A stretch of DNA of 29,806 nt from Antrodiella citrinella (taxonomy: Eukaryota > Basidiomycota > Agaricomycetes > Polyporales > Steccherinaceae), in the NCBI GenBank assembly GCA_004802725.1, contig SGPM01000334.1, forward strand, positions 1 to 29,806, given 5' to 3'. The notes below the pieces were generated by a model. The model was not told the origin of the DNA and ran no database searches. It was given only the letters and a program-made list of their open reading frames with translations. Numbering within the stretch: the stretch's first letter is position 1; every line of letters starts with the position of its first letter. Position numbers and translations under genes: made by a program. Below, piece by piece: positions 15,586-26,922 of the stretch.

Positions 15586-18500
15586 ATGTCTTGGTTCACG
15601 CAGTGGCTACCTCCCCTGCCTTCCATTGACTTCACCTTACCATCAGGCCTACAACGACGTTTCATCTCTTTTGCTCTCAGAAAGACCTTGGGCCATTTTC
15701 TTCAGCCAGGACAACTTGATATCCTGCAGATAGACTCCCAGATTGGGTCGGGATACGTGCAGATCAGAGATGTTGAGTTAAGCAACGAAGTACGCCTTTC
15801 CACTGTATCGGACATGCTTGCACTCTGAGACCTGATGCAGGCCATCAATGCACTTATTTCAGGCCTCCCTATACACTTGTATGATGGCTCCATTGGGAAG
15901 GTGACAGCTCGGATACCTTGGTCCAACCCGCTCACCTCTTCGGTCGGGTTGTCTCTAGAATCTCTGCACCTCACCTTCCATCTGACACCAACTGTGGTTA
16001 CGGCACCTCCAACATCGTTTGGCTCTCTGGCGGAATCGGTGGTTTCTGTGGCGGATACGTTTATACAAGAGGAGCTCAATGCACCGGAGGAGACGCTGCT
16101 TCGCGAGTCGCTGCATACGGATATGAGTGCATCTACGCAGTTTGGTGCAGATAACGTTCCTGGAGGGCTTGATCCTTTCATGTCCGACACCGAGGAATCA
16201 CATGGTGAGGTGGAACCTGCTGGAGTCTCGATATTTGCCTCATTGCTGGAACGTCTACTCTCTCGCTTTCACTTCGATGCATCCGACATCAGAATCACAT
16301 TGGTTCACCCAGGTCACGCCAGTTTCACCCTCACAGTGCCTGCCATACAGTATAGCACAAATTTGGATCCTTCCGGTACAGGTGCACAACTGTCGCCGCC
16401 AAGTGCTAATGGTCCCGGTGAGGGTATAGCACGCACCCTCGTACTTTCAGGAATCGACATAACCACTCGCTGCCTGCGACCACCCTCTGAAGCGTCACCT
16501 ATGTCCCCCTCTTCCCGTAACACCACTTTCACCCAACGTCCATCTCCTGCTTTATCGCCTTCAACACCCATTTCTCCCTCGTCAGACATAGATGAAGACA
16601 CACAGATGCTCATGTCACAGTCCCTTGCAGCACTGCCTGCGAGGCCCGTCTCGCCTTCTAGTTCTCTGGAAGGTAGTCTGTACCAGAGCGCATTGTCTGG
16701 CTCTCGCCAAGTACCCGAGACTATTGCGGAGGTGCCTGAGGTCGATGAGACATCGCAGCCGGAACCCACGCTTCCCGATGTCCCCGTCGTCTCCAAGGCC
16801 CAATCATCCCCTGTGCATCCGAAGCCGTTCATACATACCAATACGCAAGAGCTTCAGGACGAAACACTTTTCTCGCTAGGATCCGAGCCGATTGTCATTC
16901 GCCTCGTCACTCCGACAAGCACGTCTTTGAATCATCCGACGTCTTCCGTGGAAGAAACGGCCTCGATCGGGAGGGAAGAAGCGCAAAGTAACAGGGTGGA
17001 TTCTTCGAATCGCAAATTGGATGCGCTGAAGATGACGATCACGATGGGGGTTATCGCTTGCTGCTTCAAAGCGCGACATCTACGCTCTCTAGTCGACCTT
17101 GCCGTCGTTTGGGCCTCTCACACACCGTCTCAACCTACTGCCCTTGTCGTCAAGGACGCTCCCATTACTTCCACACCATCGATCCTTGATTCCTTTGAGG
17201 TGACGATGAAAGTGCAAGCGCTAGTATTGGTTCTCTCATCAAATACCTCGCATTTTGAGGACGAAGCAATGAAGCGGTACTGGAGTCAACCTCTGGTACC
17301 ACCTCACCTACCCTACCCTTACGTCCGCCTTCACTTCGACAGTCTATACGCTTTTATGACCGTCGTCGACGCGATTGGAGGTAACGCGGGAGACGGACAC
17401 CATTCATGCTCACAGCGACAAATAGCATCCTCTCTGACCCTTGCAGACGTATCCGTATTCGCCATATCACCGTCTGCCTCATCTGTCACAGACCTGACAG
17501 CATCGCCTATACTCATCACCGACTCCAACCTCGCGGCTCAATATACCCCCGATCACGTCCACCCAGATTTGTCTGACGCTTCAGCGGATTCCTGCATGCC
17601 CACTTTCGAAGTCGTGGATTGGACACATGCTTCGAACAGAGTCAATTCCACGAAGTTGTCTCAGTGGCGATCGAAAATAGGGAAAGGGCGAACCCACCAC
17701 GCGATCCCGGAAGCTGCTGCCGTCAAAGTGACACTGTCAACCATCACTCCCAAAGTCCCATCTTCCCGGTCCAAACGAGGATCATTTGCGATGGAATGCA
17801 CCGTAATTCCTTTGCATGTCTTCGTCGATGTCGGTTCTATTCTGGAGCCGAGGAGTGGTATTGCTAGTCCAGCGGTGCAGTTTATTGAGGAGTTGATGGC
17901 GCAGGATACGCTACACGATACCGATGCTTCGCCCACTGAGCAATACCACGACAGTTCTGACGAAGAGGAGGACAGTGCTACACCCCCAGGGAGTCCCCGT
18001 GTGAATAACTTGTTTTCTAAGCCTTCACACGATCGCGAACGCGAGCGAGAGAGGCGAAGGCTGGAACAGCTTGTTCTGGAGGATCTGAATCTAGATTTCG
18101 ATTATCGACAAGATGTCCCACAGCGGAAAGCTTCTCATCCTGCAAATCCATCGCGACGACGGGTGAGTAATTCGTCTGGAAGTCGTTCATGGTTGAGACT
18201 CAACGCTGCGTAGCGACGTCATAAATCTGTATCCACGACCAAAATCACAATCAATCTGTCTATGGTTCGCGTGCAAATTCGCGCTACTCCACCTCCTCTT
18301 TCCCCTCCTCGATCCGGCGGTCTCGTCATCGATATTCACGGTCTTCTATTGAACCCCGGAGAACCCACGCAAGAGAGGAAAACATCCACCAGATTTGTCG
18401 AAGCAGCAGATATGTTGGCAAGCCCGCCCGCCGTCGCGGAAAGTGCAGGGCATGTGCTAATGACCGGCTCCTTACAACGCATAGTTATCGCGTACTGTCC

Positions 18501-21500
18501 GGTATCCTCACTTTCTGCGAGAGCTCTCCTATCCGTTGGAACTCTACGCGCGGACGAGCTCGTCACACCTGCAGAACAGGGTCTCGGCCTCGACGTGGAG
18601 GCACCAAGACTTTCATCCCCAGTTACTCCTCGCATCACGGTCTCAAAGTCTGATCCAATGCCCAAGCGGACCCCTACATCTTCGAACTTCGTCACGACCG
18701 CCGTAGCTATAGAACTGCCTTCCGTCTTCCTACACCTATCAAAACCGCAACTTGACGGCCTCCAGTTGTGGGCTGACGACTTGTCTCAGCTTGTTGAGCG
18801 AGCTTTCAGTCCCTTATATGACGATGATGATGCTACGGAGAGGCGAAGTAGTAAGGATCCTAGTTTGATAGGTAGCCGCTTCTTCACCAAGTCACAACGG
18901 AGCCGTATCGGAGCGGTTGCAAGCAGCACGGTCAGCACAGACCCCTCCGGCACAACAAGCGAGACAATTGTGAAGGTGTCTGTCAACAAAGGTAAGTTTG
19001 CAAGCCATTTCCGAGCCAATGAATCCCTTACATGATTCTTCACAGTCGCTCTCAGAGTAGCGCTACCTCGGCATGAAGACAAATCTGTTGGGATTCGTCC
19101 TTTCGATGTAATCGCTACAGATGTGGATCTGTTGCTCGAGATCAAGCCTGAGGGGAAGGTATGTCATATCTACATTGCGTTGAGTATGTTCGACTACTCA
19201 CGATGATGTTGTTATGATAGGACGAGACTGTCTTGACATTGGGAATGATGGACGCGAGCATATTTGACCACGTTTCTTCTGGTGAACGAAGATGTTACCT
19301 CGCATTAACTTTGCCCCGTCATATGGTACGCGCTAGCTTATCTAAATACCCTTCCATTTTTGACAATGGCTGCAGCATCCTACCACTAGACCATTGCTCA
19401 AGCTACGTTTCACTTCTTTGATTGTGCCAGGGACGATTGCAAAAGAGACCAAGGTCAAGGTCACTTTTTATGGACTCACCTACAACTTCTATCCGGACAT
19501 TGCTTGGATCTCCGATCTGACTTCTTTCGTCAAAGCACCACCGGGGGTGAGTTTTATGCAGATTTACCTACTTGACAGAGATTTCATGCCCCTTCCTCAG
19601 GCCTTCGAGACTGTTGTTCCCAGCGAAAGAACCCACATATCCGTCAAAGTAGTTGATATTTCCGTTCGCGCCTTTGCACCTAGCTACCCCGGATCCATCG
19701 TGCTATATCTTGAAGAGACTGAATTTGGAACCACCATCGTTGGTAACTCACCTCAAACATCCCTTCGCCTGGCAGTGAATTCTCTATCATTATTCCTCAC
19801 TGATGATATTGCAACTCTCACGAATGTGGGTGTCTCAAATGAGAGAGTGCCTGCCAGTGGAGGAGCTATTTGGAAGGTATGTCTGAGGCACATTGCATAT
19901 TCACTCGATGTGTACGCATTTTTCGCAGAAGGAAGGCTATGCACTGGTCACAGAGTTGGCGAAGTTGGATCTACAGTTCTCTCGTGATGTTACTTTGACT
20001 CCTCCGGACGTCAAGGTACGTAATTCCCTATCCTCGATGGTTGTAAAATATATTCTCAATCCGATCCTTAGGTTTACATCGACCAGGGCGACCTTCGTCT
20101 TCACTTATGTGCAGATACTGCTACTGCCCTGTCGGCCTTTATAGCGGATCTTAGCTCCGCCTTTGCTACCCCGGTAGATGAACAGTATGTTGATGCACCG
20201 CAGACTTTCCCTCTTGATATTCATATTTGCACAGGGCCCCACCTAAGAAGCAGGAAAGGAAGGAACCCACTCTCCTTGGTGCACCGGCGTCATCGAGACG
20301 AGGTCTCATGGGTAAGCAACAGCCACACAGATTTTGCACTTCATCTCACCATGTTATAGCTTCACTCGACGAACGCGCTTTCTCTCGTGTTCCAGAGCTG
20401 ATCTCTGCTCCGGACATGATTCAAGATGACCTTCCCAACAACTTGGACTACCTGGATGAATCTTTCAGTGCTGCAGCTGGCTTACGAGAGTTGACGGATG
20501 ATGATCTGGATGAGTTCGGCAACGACGGCGCAGACGACAGAGAAGACCCTGATGGACTTGTCTCAAAGTATGGAGGTGAAACCGTTCGGATGTTGCATCC
20601 TGAAGGGCTCCGAGTTGTTGAGCACCACTTTGACACCATTACTCCGGATGCAGACGATGGTGCACCCGAGTAAGTCATACAGTATATATGGTGGTCTCTG
20701 TATTGACCGTTTCTTTTCAGGTCTACCGATCTTATCCTTAAGGTCAGAGTTCGGAACTTCGACGCCACTCTCTTCTTGTATGATGGCTATGACTGGGCTC
20801 GTACTCGTCATATCATTGAGGAGGAGAGAAAGAATATGAGGCGTAGATTAGCTAAGATTCGGCAGCTCGTAGCCAGTGGACAAACTCCGGACCCTAGCGT
20901 GGAAGAGACGAATGCCTTGCTGTTCAACTCAGTCTACATTGGTCTGGAACACAACATTGACGAGCTGGAGCCCGATGCGCTCCTTGCAGCAATTGACGAC
21001 GAATTGAACGAGGAGCAAGAGACCGCGAGTCAGAGTTCATGGCAATCCTTCATCCCCCCGCCGACATCTCCCAGATCTCCTAGCTCCAAAGTGCCAAAGC
21101 AAACGAGCACTCGTCACAAGGTGTCGAAGAGATCAAGAGGACCCAGCATAGAGTTCCGGTTTATTCAGTTATCTGCTGACTTCGACCAGTACAGGGAGGA
21201 TCCTTCTCTTGCTTCACGTGCTCTTGTGACAGTTCGGGACGTCGAGATATTGGACCATATCAAGACTTCGACGTGGCGAAAGTTCCTCACAGCATTAGCG
21301 ACCGATTCGAAGGGTAACATCAGAGAAACAGGGTCGGACATGGTCAGAGTAGAGTTGCGTCAGGTCTACCCTGCACCTGGTCATGCAACCCAGGAAGCAC
21401 GACTGCGAGTGAGTGTCTTCATATGTATTTATGCTGCCACGCATCCTAATCCTACGGCAGATGAAACTCCTACCGATCCGGCTGCATGTCGATCAAGATG

Positions 21501-22598
21501 CTCTCGACTTCCTCAAGAAATTCTTCAGCTTCAAAGACCCAGATGCCCTGCCAGCACAACTGTCGGATCCATCTGAGGATATTTACTTCCGTAAGTCAAT
21601 ACATTTTCGATATGCCAGAGCCTGCAGAATACTTATAAAGTCATTCAGAACAAGCCGAGGTATTCCCAGTCGACCTCAAGCTCGACTACAAGCCTCGTCG
21701 CGTGGATTACAGAGCGTTGCGCGAAGGCAAGACGATCGAGCTAATGAACTTCTTCCACTTCGACGGTGCTGAGATGACGTTGCGACATATCACGCTCACG
21801 GGTGTAAGCAACGCCAATAACACGGTTTCTGCATGACTGACTGTCTTTTAGATCACTGGTTGGGCACGAGTCTTTGATCTACTGAACGACTTGTGGACGC
21901 CAGATGTGAAGGCTACACAGCTAGTGGAGGTCATATCCGGCGTTGCCCCCATCCGCTCGGTCGTCAATGTAGGTTCTGGTGTAGCAGACTTAGTGCTCTT
22001 GCCCATCGCACAATACCGGAAGGATGGACGTGTCGTTCACGGCCTGCAGAAGGGTACCAAAGCCTTCGTCAAATCCACCGCCACAGAGGCTATCAAGCTC
22101 GGTGCGCGTCTTGCAACCGGAACACAAGTCATATTGGAACAAGCCGAGAGCGTATTGGGGGGACAGTTCAAGGATCCTATCACCGCAGAGACTATGCCTC
22201 CTCTGACTGCAGCGGAATTGGAGGAACTGGATATGGATGTGGACGATCTGATCAGTCGTTATGCCGATCAACCGACCAATGTTCAGGAAGGCGTGCAGTC
22301 GGCGTATAAGAGCTTACGGAGGAATCTCAATTCGGCTGCGCAAACTATTCTCGCAGTGCCCATGGAGGTATATGAGCGGTCAGGCAGCGAGGTAAGCTCG
22401 CACCTTCTTGCTTGTATTGCATTGACACTGACCATCTCGTAGGGTACCGTCCGAGCCGTAGTCCGCGCAGTACCAATCGCGGTCCTGAAGCCTATGATAG
22501 GTGCCAGTGAAGCAATTAGCAAGACACTGCTAGGTCTTCACAATACCCTCGATCCCGGAGTACGATCAGAGAATGAAGCGAAATACAAGCAGCGTTGA
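15586..22598 (+). CDS. ATG2: Autophagy-related lipid-transfer protein Atg2
   Basis: Atg2 is a rod-shaped bridge protein that moves lipids from the ER to the growing phagophore, with Atg9 and Atg18. Sixteen exons: 15586-15789, 15841-18162, 18214-18991, 19046-19158, 19221-19325, 19376-19546, 19601-19876, 19929-20015, 20072-20184, 20235-20311, 20360-20669, 20721-21408, 21461-21590, 21649-21803, 21852-22391 and 22443-22598. The product is about 2,074 residues. The N-terminal chorein domain is clear: MSWFTQWLPPLPSIDF, then GLPIHLYDGSIGKVTARIPW. The region of about 200-420 is Ser/Pro/Glu-rich and probably disordered. The C-terminal family region includes MNFFHFDGAEMTLRHITLTG and the GVADLVLLPIAQYRKDGRVV segment, and ends near KYKQR. 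The start is the ATG beginning the chorein motif. Confidence 0.95.
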
Positions 22599-22749
22599 AA
22601 AGGCGTTACGACAGGAGCTCTTACGGATATTTAATAGACACATGTATTCATTAGCATTGTATGCAACGCAAGATAGCGATGTACGCTGTGTGGAACAATC
22701 GATAGCAACAAACATAATACAGGACAACATGTGAGAAGCACAAAACATA

Positions 22750-23546
22750 CTAGTCGATCTCCATGCCCATAGAGCGACCCTCTCCCGCTATCAGGGCACT
22801 CCTCGATTTTGCAGCAACCTTGATCTTCTGCCGTACAGGCTCCGCCACTGCGGAGTCGACAGACACGGGTTCTAATAGCTTGACAGAAGTCTTCTCCAGT
22901 TTCTTCTTCCGGTGTGCCCGTAGCTTTTCCCGACTGACTGCCATTCTGATAACACCGACGTTAAAGCGTCGGAAGGAACTCGCTGCGATGAGCAATACAT
23001 ACCTGTTTTTCCAGAATGCATGCTCCCGACGTCCCTTGATCTCCGATATACGCTTCATGGCTGTGACCGTTGTCTGGACGAGTTCTCGGTTGTATCGAAC
23101 GGGGATGTTCCTTCGCTTTTCGAACTCGATCGTTGAGTCCTGCCAATAACGTGAGCTTTCAATGAACATATGGAGCATGACCAAAAGGTACGCACAATAG
23201 TCATCTCCTTCCCAGCCGCTTTCCGGAACGCCTTCGTCCATCTGACCTTACGAGGGTTGCGCTTCATCCTGCACGAGACATTAGAATGCATGGAACACTA
23301 GACGGCTGCAGAGGCTTACTTAAAGTTCTTGTGACATCTGGAAAGACGATAAGCAACCGACACACACGCGAAGGCAGAGTAACTCACTTTGAGGTGCAGA
23401 AACGGAATACTTTAGCATCGTTTCGGACGAAGGCAGACCCTAGCGGCGAGTAGTGAGTAAAAAGCAAGGTAAGGATGTTGGTGTGTTCGCTTACCATGTC
23501 CTGGGTATATGCTTTTTGAACAGAAATAGCACTTCTCGATACGCAT
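22750..23546 (-). CDS. RLP24: Ribosome biogenesis protein Rlp24
   Basis: Rlp24 holds the eL24 site on pre-60S particles and recruits the AAA-ATPase Drg1, which releases it in the cytoplasm. Exons on the reverse strand are 23495-23546, 23388-23439, 23320-23337, 23196-23268, 23003-23139 and 22750-22945, giving about 175 residues. The N-terminus ([10 protein letters not shown], then FRFCTSKCHKNFK) is the L24e-type four-cysteine zinc fold. [20 protein letters not shown] is the conserved basic stretch, and [20 protein letters not shown] distinguishes Rlp24 from cytoplasmic eL24. Exon 3 is only 18 nt and carries the last zinc cysteine. The stop is 151 bp from the end of ATG2, and the start is 242 bp from the divergent esterase gene. 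Confidence 0.96.
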
Positions 23547-23788
23547 GATGAATGAAGGATGAGCGTAAAGAGGTCTCGGATGAAAAGATACTGCCGGCGC
23601 CTCACTATGCCCAAAATGATTTCCACGTGGTTACAGTCCACTGACTCGGCGGTCGGCAGGCCTGGAATGTTGTTTGAACTTTGAGTTATCGTAATCAATC
23701 TCTGAAAGCATGGAATGCTTCACTAGCAGCGACTTGTTCAGTGTCATCGAGGTCGTTCAGTCGTGGTTCAAGCTTTCTCCTTCATATC
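23547..23788. promoter_or_regulatory. Divergent RLP24/esterase promoter
   Basis: 242 bp between divergent start codons. The right end contains the short pyrimidine-rich stretch TTTCTCCTTC just before the esterase ATG. No clear TATA box or repeat was found. No signal peptide is encoded in frame upstream of the esterase ATG. Confidence 0.45.
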
Positions 23789-24852
23789 ATGTCTACTAGC
23801 ACTAGCGCCAACGCCACACGCAGTCACTGGAAGGGGTTCTCAGCAATCCGATATCTGGTTATCTTGTAAGTATCACCTCTGTAATATACGTACCCTTACT
23901 GAGAAACCGCCTGAACAGCGGCGACTCTTACTCTGATGTAGGCTACGATTCCACCTCGCCACACCCGACGAAGGAAGATCCTCTGGGTGTCCCATATCCT
24001 GGTGATAGGCTTTGGACCATGGCAGACGATTCAGACGATGCGCCGCCTAACTGGGTTGGCTGGCTGATCACGGAGTTCGCTGCCAATCAGGGAATCTTGG
24101 TTTACGACTATGCTGTCGGAGGCAACTTCGTCGAAGACGTTGTGAGGCAAGTGCAACAGCATTACCTCCCGTCTGTTGGAAAGAAGCCCGAGTGGGCACA
24201 ATGGTCTGCAGACGATACTCTGTTCGGTACGACATAGTGCTTTAGTTTCTGTAGATCTTACTGACAGCTTCTTGTAGTCACATGGATTGGCATCAACGAC
24301 CTTGCGTAAGGTGCCACACTAGTATTCAATCAGTTCCTGGCTGAAACTGTCCGATAGCATGGCCGGAGATGAAGCTTGGATGCGCCATAAATTCGACAGG
24401 CTGTTCAAACAACAGGAAGCGGTATACGAGTCAGGAGCTCGGAACTTCCTGTTCATTGACGTTCCACCTATGCATATAACTCCTGCTGGTGCGTTTGTGG
24501 TTACAACTCGCACAATTCGATTGTCCCGATATTCATCGTCATAATAGGTGGCACAAATCCTAGCGCTAAGCGAGGCGAGATATACAACCGTTGGAACGTC
24601 ATGCTGGCCCAATACGTTGCTACATTCGCATCCGACCACCTCGATGTGACCACTATGATCTTCTCATCGCACCAAACCTTCACCGATCTCATCAAGGATC
24701 CAGTCAAGTACGGGTTCGAGAAGGAGGAGGGACGCAAGCGCGCTGGAGCAGTATGGGTGGATTACATTCATCCTACTAGCAAGGTACATTGGGTCGTTGC
24801 CCGCGACCTAGCGAGCTTCCTCAACGCCCAGCCTCCTTTCCAAGTCGCATGA
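23789..24852 (+). CDS. SGNH/GDSL hydrolase, CE16-type acetylesterase-like
   Basis: Probable ester hydrolase; CE16 enzymes remove acetyl groups from sugars such as xylo-oligosaccharides. Exons are 23789-23865, 23919-24226, 24278-24305, 24358-24488 and 24548-24852, giving about 282 residues. Catalytic blocks are visible: FGDSYSDVG (nucleophile Ser29), GIND (Asn135) and DYIHPT (Asp253 and His256). The block I Gly candidate is YAVGGNFVED. Exon 3 is a 28-nt micro-exon encoding TWIGINDL, so it carries block III. The N-terminus is polar (MSTSTSANATRSHWKGF) and no secretion signal is seen, although many CE16 enzymes are secreted; this suggests an intracellular enzyme or a missed upstream exon. The natural substrate cannot be told from the sequence. 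Confidence 0.88.
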
Positions 24853-25079
24853 CGCATCTGAGGAATGAGTTTTCTATCAATGATTTGTCTATGCACCATT
24901 AGTATGAATGAAGGGGATTTACGCACCATACAAAGGTCCTGAAACATACTTTGTGCAATCAAAAAATTCTGTACATGTACATTCTCGTGATACATTTGGT
25001 ATATCGGAAGAAAATCTGCTTCTGATTTGTTCGATATTTCCCGGAATCAAAGGCGTAGTACTTTCAGTAGCCTCTGTAC

Positions 25080-26577
25080 TCAAGAAAAAAACTTCGGCTT
25101 CTTTCGTCCTGGTATATCGATCAGGCGAAGGCAGTTCTCTTGCGGTTCGTCTATGAGTCCCTCTTGGCAGAGTGCATCAAATGCTTCCCTGCGACCGTTG
25201 ATATGACTATGTGGTGTATATGTACAGAAAATAAGACGACAACTTGCCCTAGTCCACTTAGATCGATATCCCTTTGACGGAAAGACCATACGAAATTGGA
25301 GATGGGGGTGCCAACTTCCCTCTCTTCGGCGTCGGCATCGAGGTTGTGAAGGTACAGCAGGATCTCGCGCTGCAAACTCGTGAGATGCGAGTATGGGTCA
25401 CGCTCTCGTGGTATTCCAGCAAGAGGAGCTTCAGGTAATGGCGTATCGTCCATGTCTTGTTCGTCGTCGTCGTCAGATTGGGCCGTCTTGAAGGAGTCTG
25501 CGGTTCCTGACTCTGCATCAGAATCCGGTGGGTCTTCTGCGGACTCTGCTTCGCTTGAGCTTGAGCTCGAGTCTGACTCCTCTGGAGTGGGTTGCTGGGT
25601 TGCAAGCCTGACCCGCCTTGGGATGAGGATATAAGACCCACTAGGCAAGGATGGTTCCTGTGGAGGTATTACAGGATCTTGTACGGCGGTGAATGGTGCG
25701 GCAGGATCTTGTGCGGCGGGGGCAGGTACGGCGGGGGCAGGTACGGCGGGAACTGACAGTGCTGGCGGCACCACCACATCTTGAGAGCCACCGACCACGA
25801 GCAGTATGCTCTCGCTGTCTGAAGGCCCCGCGACAGATGACCTCGGCTGTAAATAAACGAGACTAAGTCAGCAAACACCATTCGAAAATAATAATAATAA
25901 GCGAACCGGTTTCCCTCGCCTATATATGAGGTCCGCCGTTACTACTTCCAGGGGATGATAGAATATCTCGTGTGGATCTACGACTGCGCGCAGATGGACG
26001 ATCCTCAGGTAGTTCCGGTCCCCAAGTCGTAAAAGAGTGCCACCGAATCGACCATACTTGAGAGGGAAAAGAGGTGGAGGGTGCTCCCGAGGTGCAGTGT
26101 AGAAGGCTTTGATCCTCCCTTTGCTTGTGCCATCTTCGAGCGTGTATGTTATTCTCCGGATCTCGCCATCGTCTTGCACCGTATCTTCAATAATTTGTGC
26201 GACGACAGTCAACTATCACATAAGTCGTTCAATGAATTTGAGGGGGAGTGTCAGTGCATGCGCATGAGTCTACGGAGAAGTCAGGCTTACATTCTTGACT
26301 TCCTTCCCATCGAGAATGAAATCGGCTTTTGAATGAGGCAACTTGGCATCGTGCATTTGCCGGATAGTGACAGGACGAAGAGCTGTCTGCCAATCAGTCT
26401 CCTACAACACGGGGATCCATGCATATGAACGGGCAATCGCTGTTAGCCTGAGTGTACGCAGTGTGTGGTCCGAGTCCGTTACGACTAGATGCATACCATT
26501 GGTGTGGGTTCATCTTGCGTTCCGAAGTCTGGGTTCTGGGTCCCTGCACCTTCTTGATAAAAGGTGTCCTCAGCCAT
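25080..26577 (-). CDS. RPA2: RPA2-like (RPA32/Rfa2) single-strand DNA-binding protein, divergent
   Basis: RPA2 is the middle subunit of replication protein A, in DNA replication and repair. Exons on the reverse strand are 26497-26577, 26291-26401, 25907-26212, 25248-25846 and 25080-25206 (or 25080-25188), giving about 401-407 residues against about 270 in typical RPA32. The OB fold starts at LRPVTIRQMHDA and includes LTVVAQIIED, TYTLEDGTSKGRIKAF and VVDPHEIFYHPLEVV. A C-terminal winged helix follows (SLQREILLYL to EAFDALCQEGLID). Between them, about 167-320 is a Pro/Ala repeat followed by a Ser/Asp/Glu run. The usual Gly/Ser-rich N-terminus is absent; TQ pairs at 13-14 and 20-21 could be checkpoint-kinase sites. 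The last intron needs a GC donor. It is probably an RPA2 paralogue; a strongly diverged sole RPA2 is the alternative. Confidence 0.83.
25721..25750 (-). repeat. Tandem 15-bp repeat inside the RPA2-like gene
   Basis: Two perfect head-to-tail copies of GGCAGGTACGGCGGG (plus strand) at 25721-25735 and 25736-25750, with partial copies to the left. On the coding strand they encode Pro-Ala-Val-Pro-Ala units. The repeat keeps the frame, so copy number could vary between strains without breaking the protein. Confidence 0.85.
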
Positions 26578-26922
26578 CCTTTGGGAAGAGGGGAGTACGG
26601 TGTTGTCAGTCACAGTAGAGGCTAAGATCTGAGACTGCCTGAGATAGTGCCAGACAGTGCCACACTAAAGTGCCACGGTAAAGTACCGTGTGGCCTGTAC
26701 CGCGTCTATTGTGCGGCATCTTCCGGACCGTAACTATGATCGGCGGTCCGGTATCTTTGACCCTGGTTCTGACCCTCAGGCTCCTCATGGCACGAAGCAC
26801 AAGCCTCGAGGCTTTTGAGGGGACTGCTAGGTAGCCTAGCACTACTTAGTCCTACTCATGGTGAAATCGGACTCACCTTCGTGTGCGCAGCACTGACCCG
26901 GTCGTTCAGCCTGCCTGTGAGC
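26578..26922. promoter_or_regulatory. Divergent promoter rich in inverted repeats
   Basis: 345 bp between the RPA2-like start and the start of the next gene, with no supported coding frame. It holds three AGTGCCA copies (26646-26652, 26656-26662, 26669-26675) and a hairpin GCCACGGTA/TACCGTGTGGC (26672-26694). There is an 8-bp inverted repeat CCGGACCG/CGGTCCGG (26723-26730 and 26744-26751) and two TGACCCT copies (26758-26764, 26770-26776). A perfect palindrome AAGCCTCGAGGCTT lies at 26801-26814, and GCTAGG-TAG-CCTAGC at 26826-26840. CGG/CCG pairs resemble sites for fungal Zn2Cys6 factors, but no factor can be named. Confidence 0.6.

Noticed and set aside
26644..26840. Intact transposon or CRISPR-like array
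   Set aside because: The repeats differ from one another, have no regular spacers, and no terminal inverted repeats with target duplication or transposase were seen.
26606..26842. Open frame in the palindrome-rich gap
   Set aside because: It is short, has no domain, and spans repeats that look regulatory; no splice partner was found.
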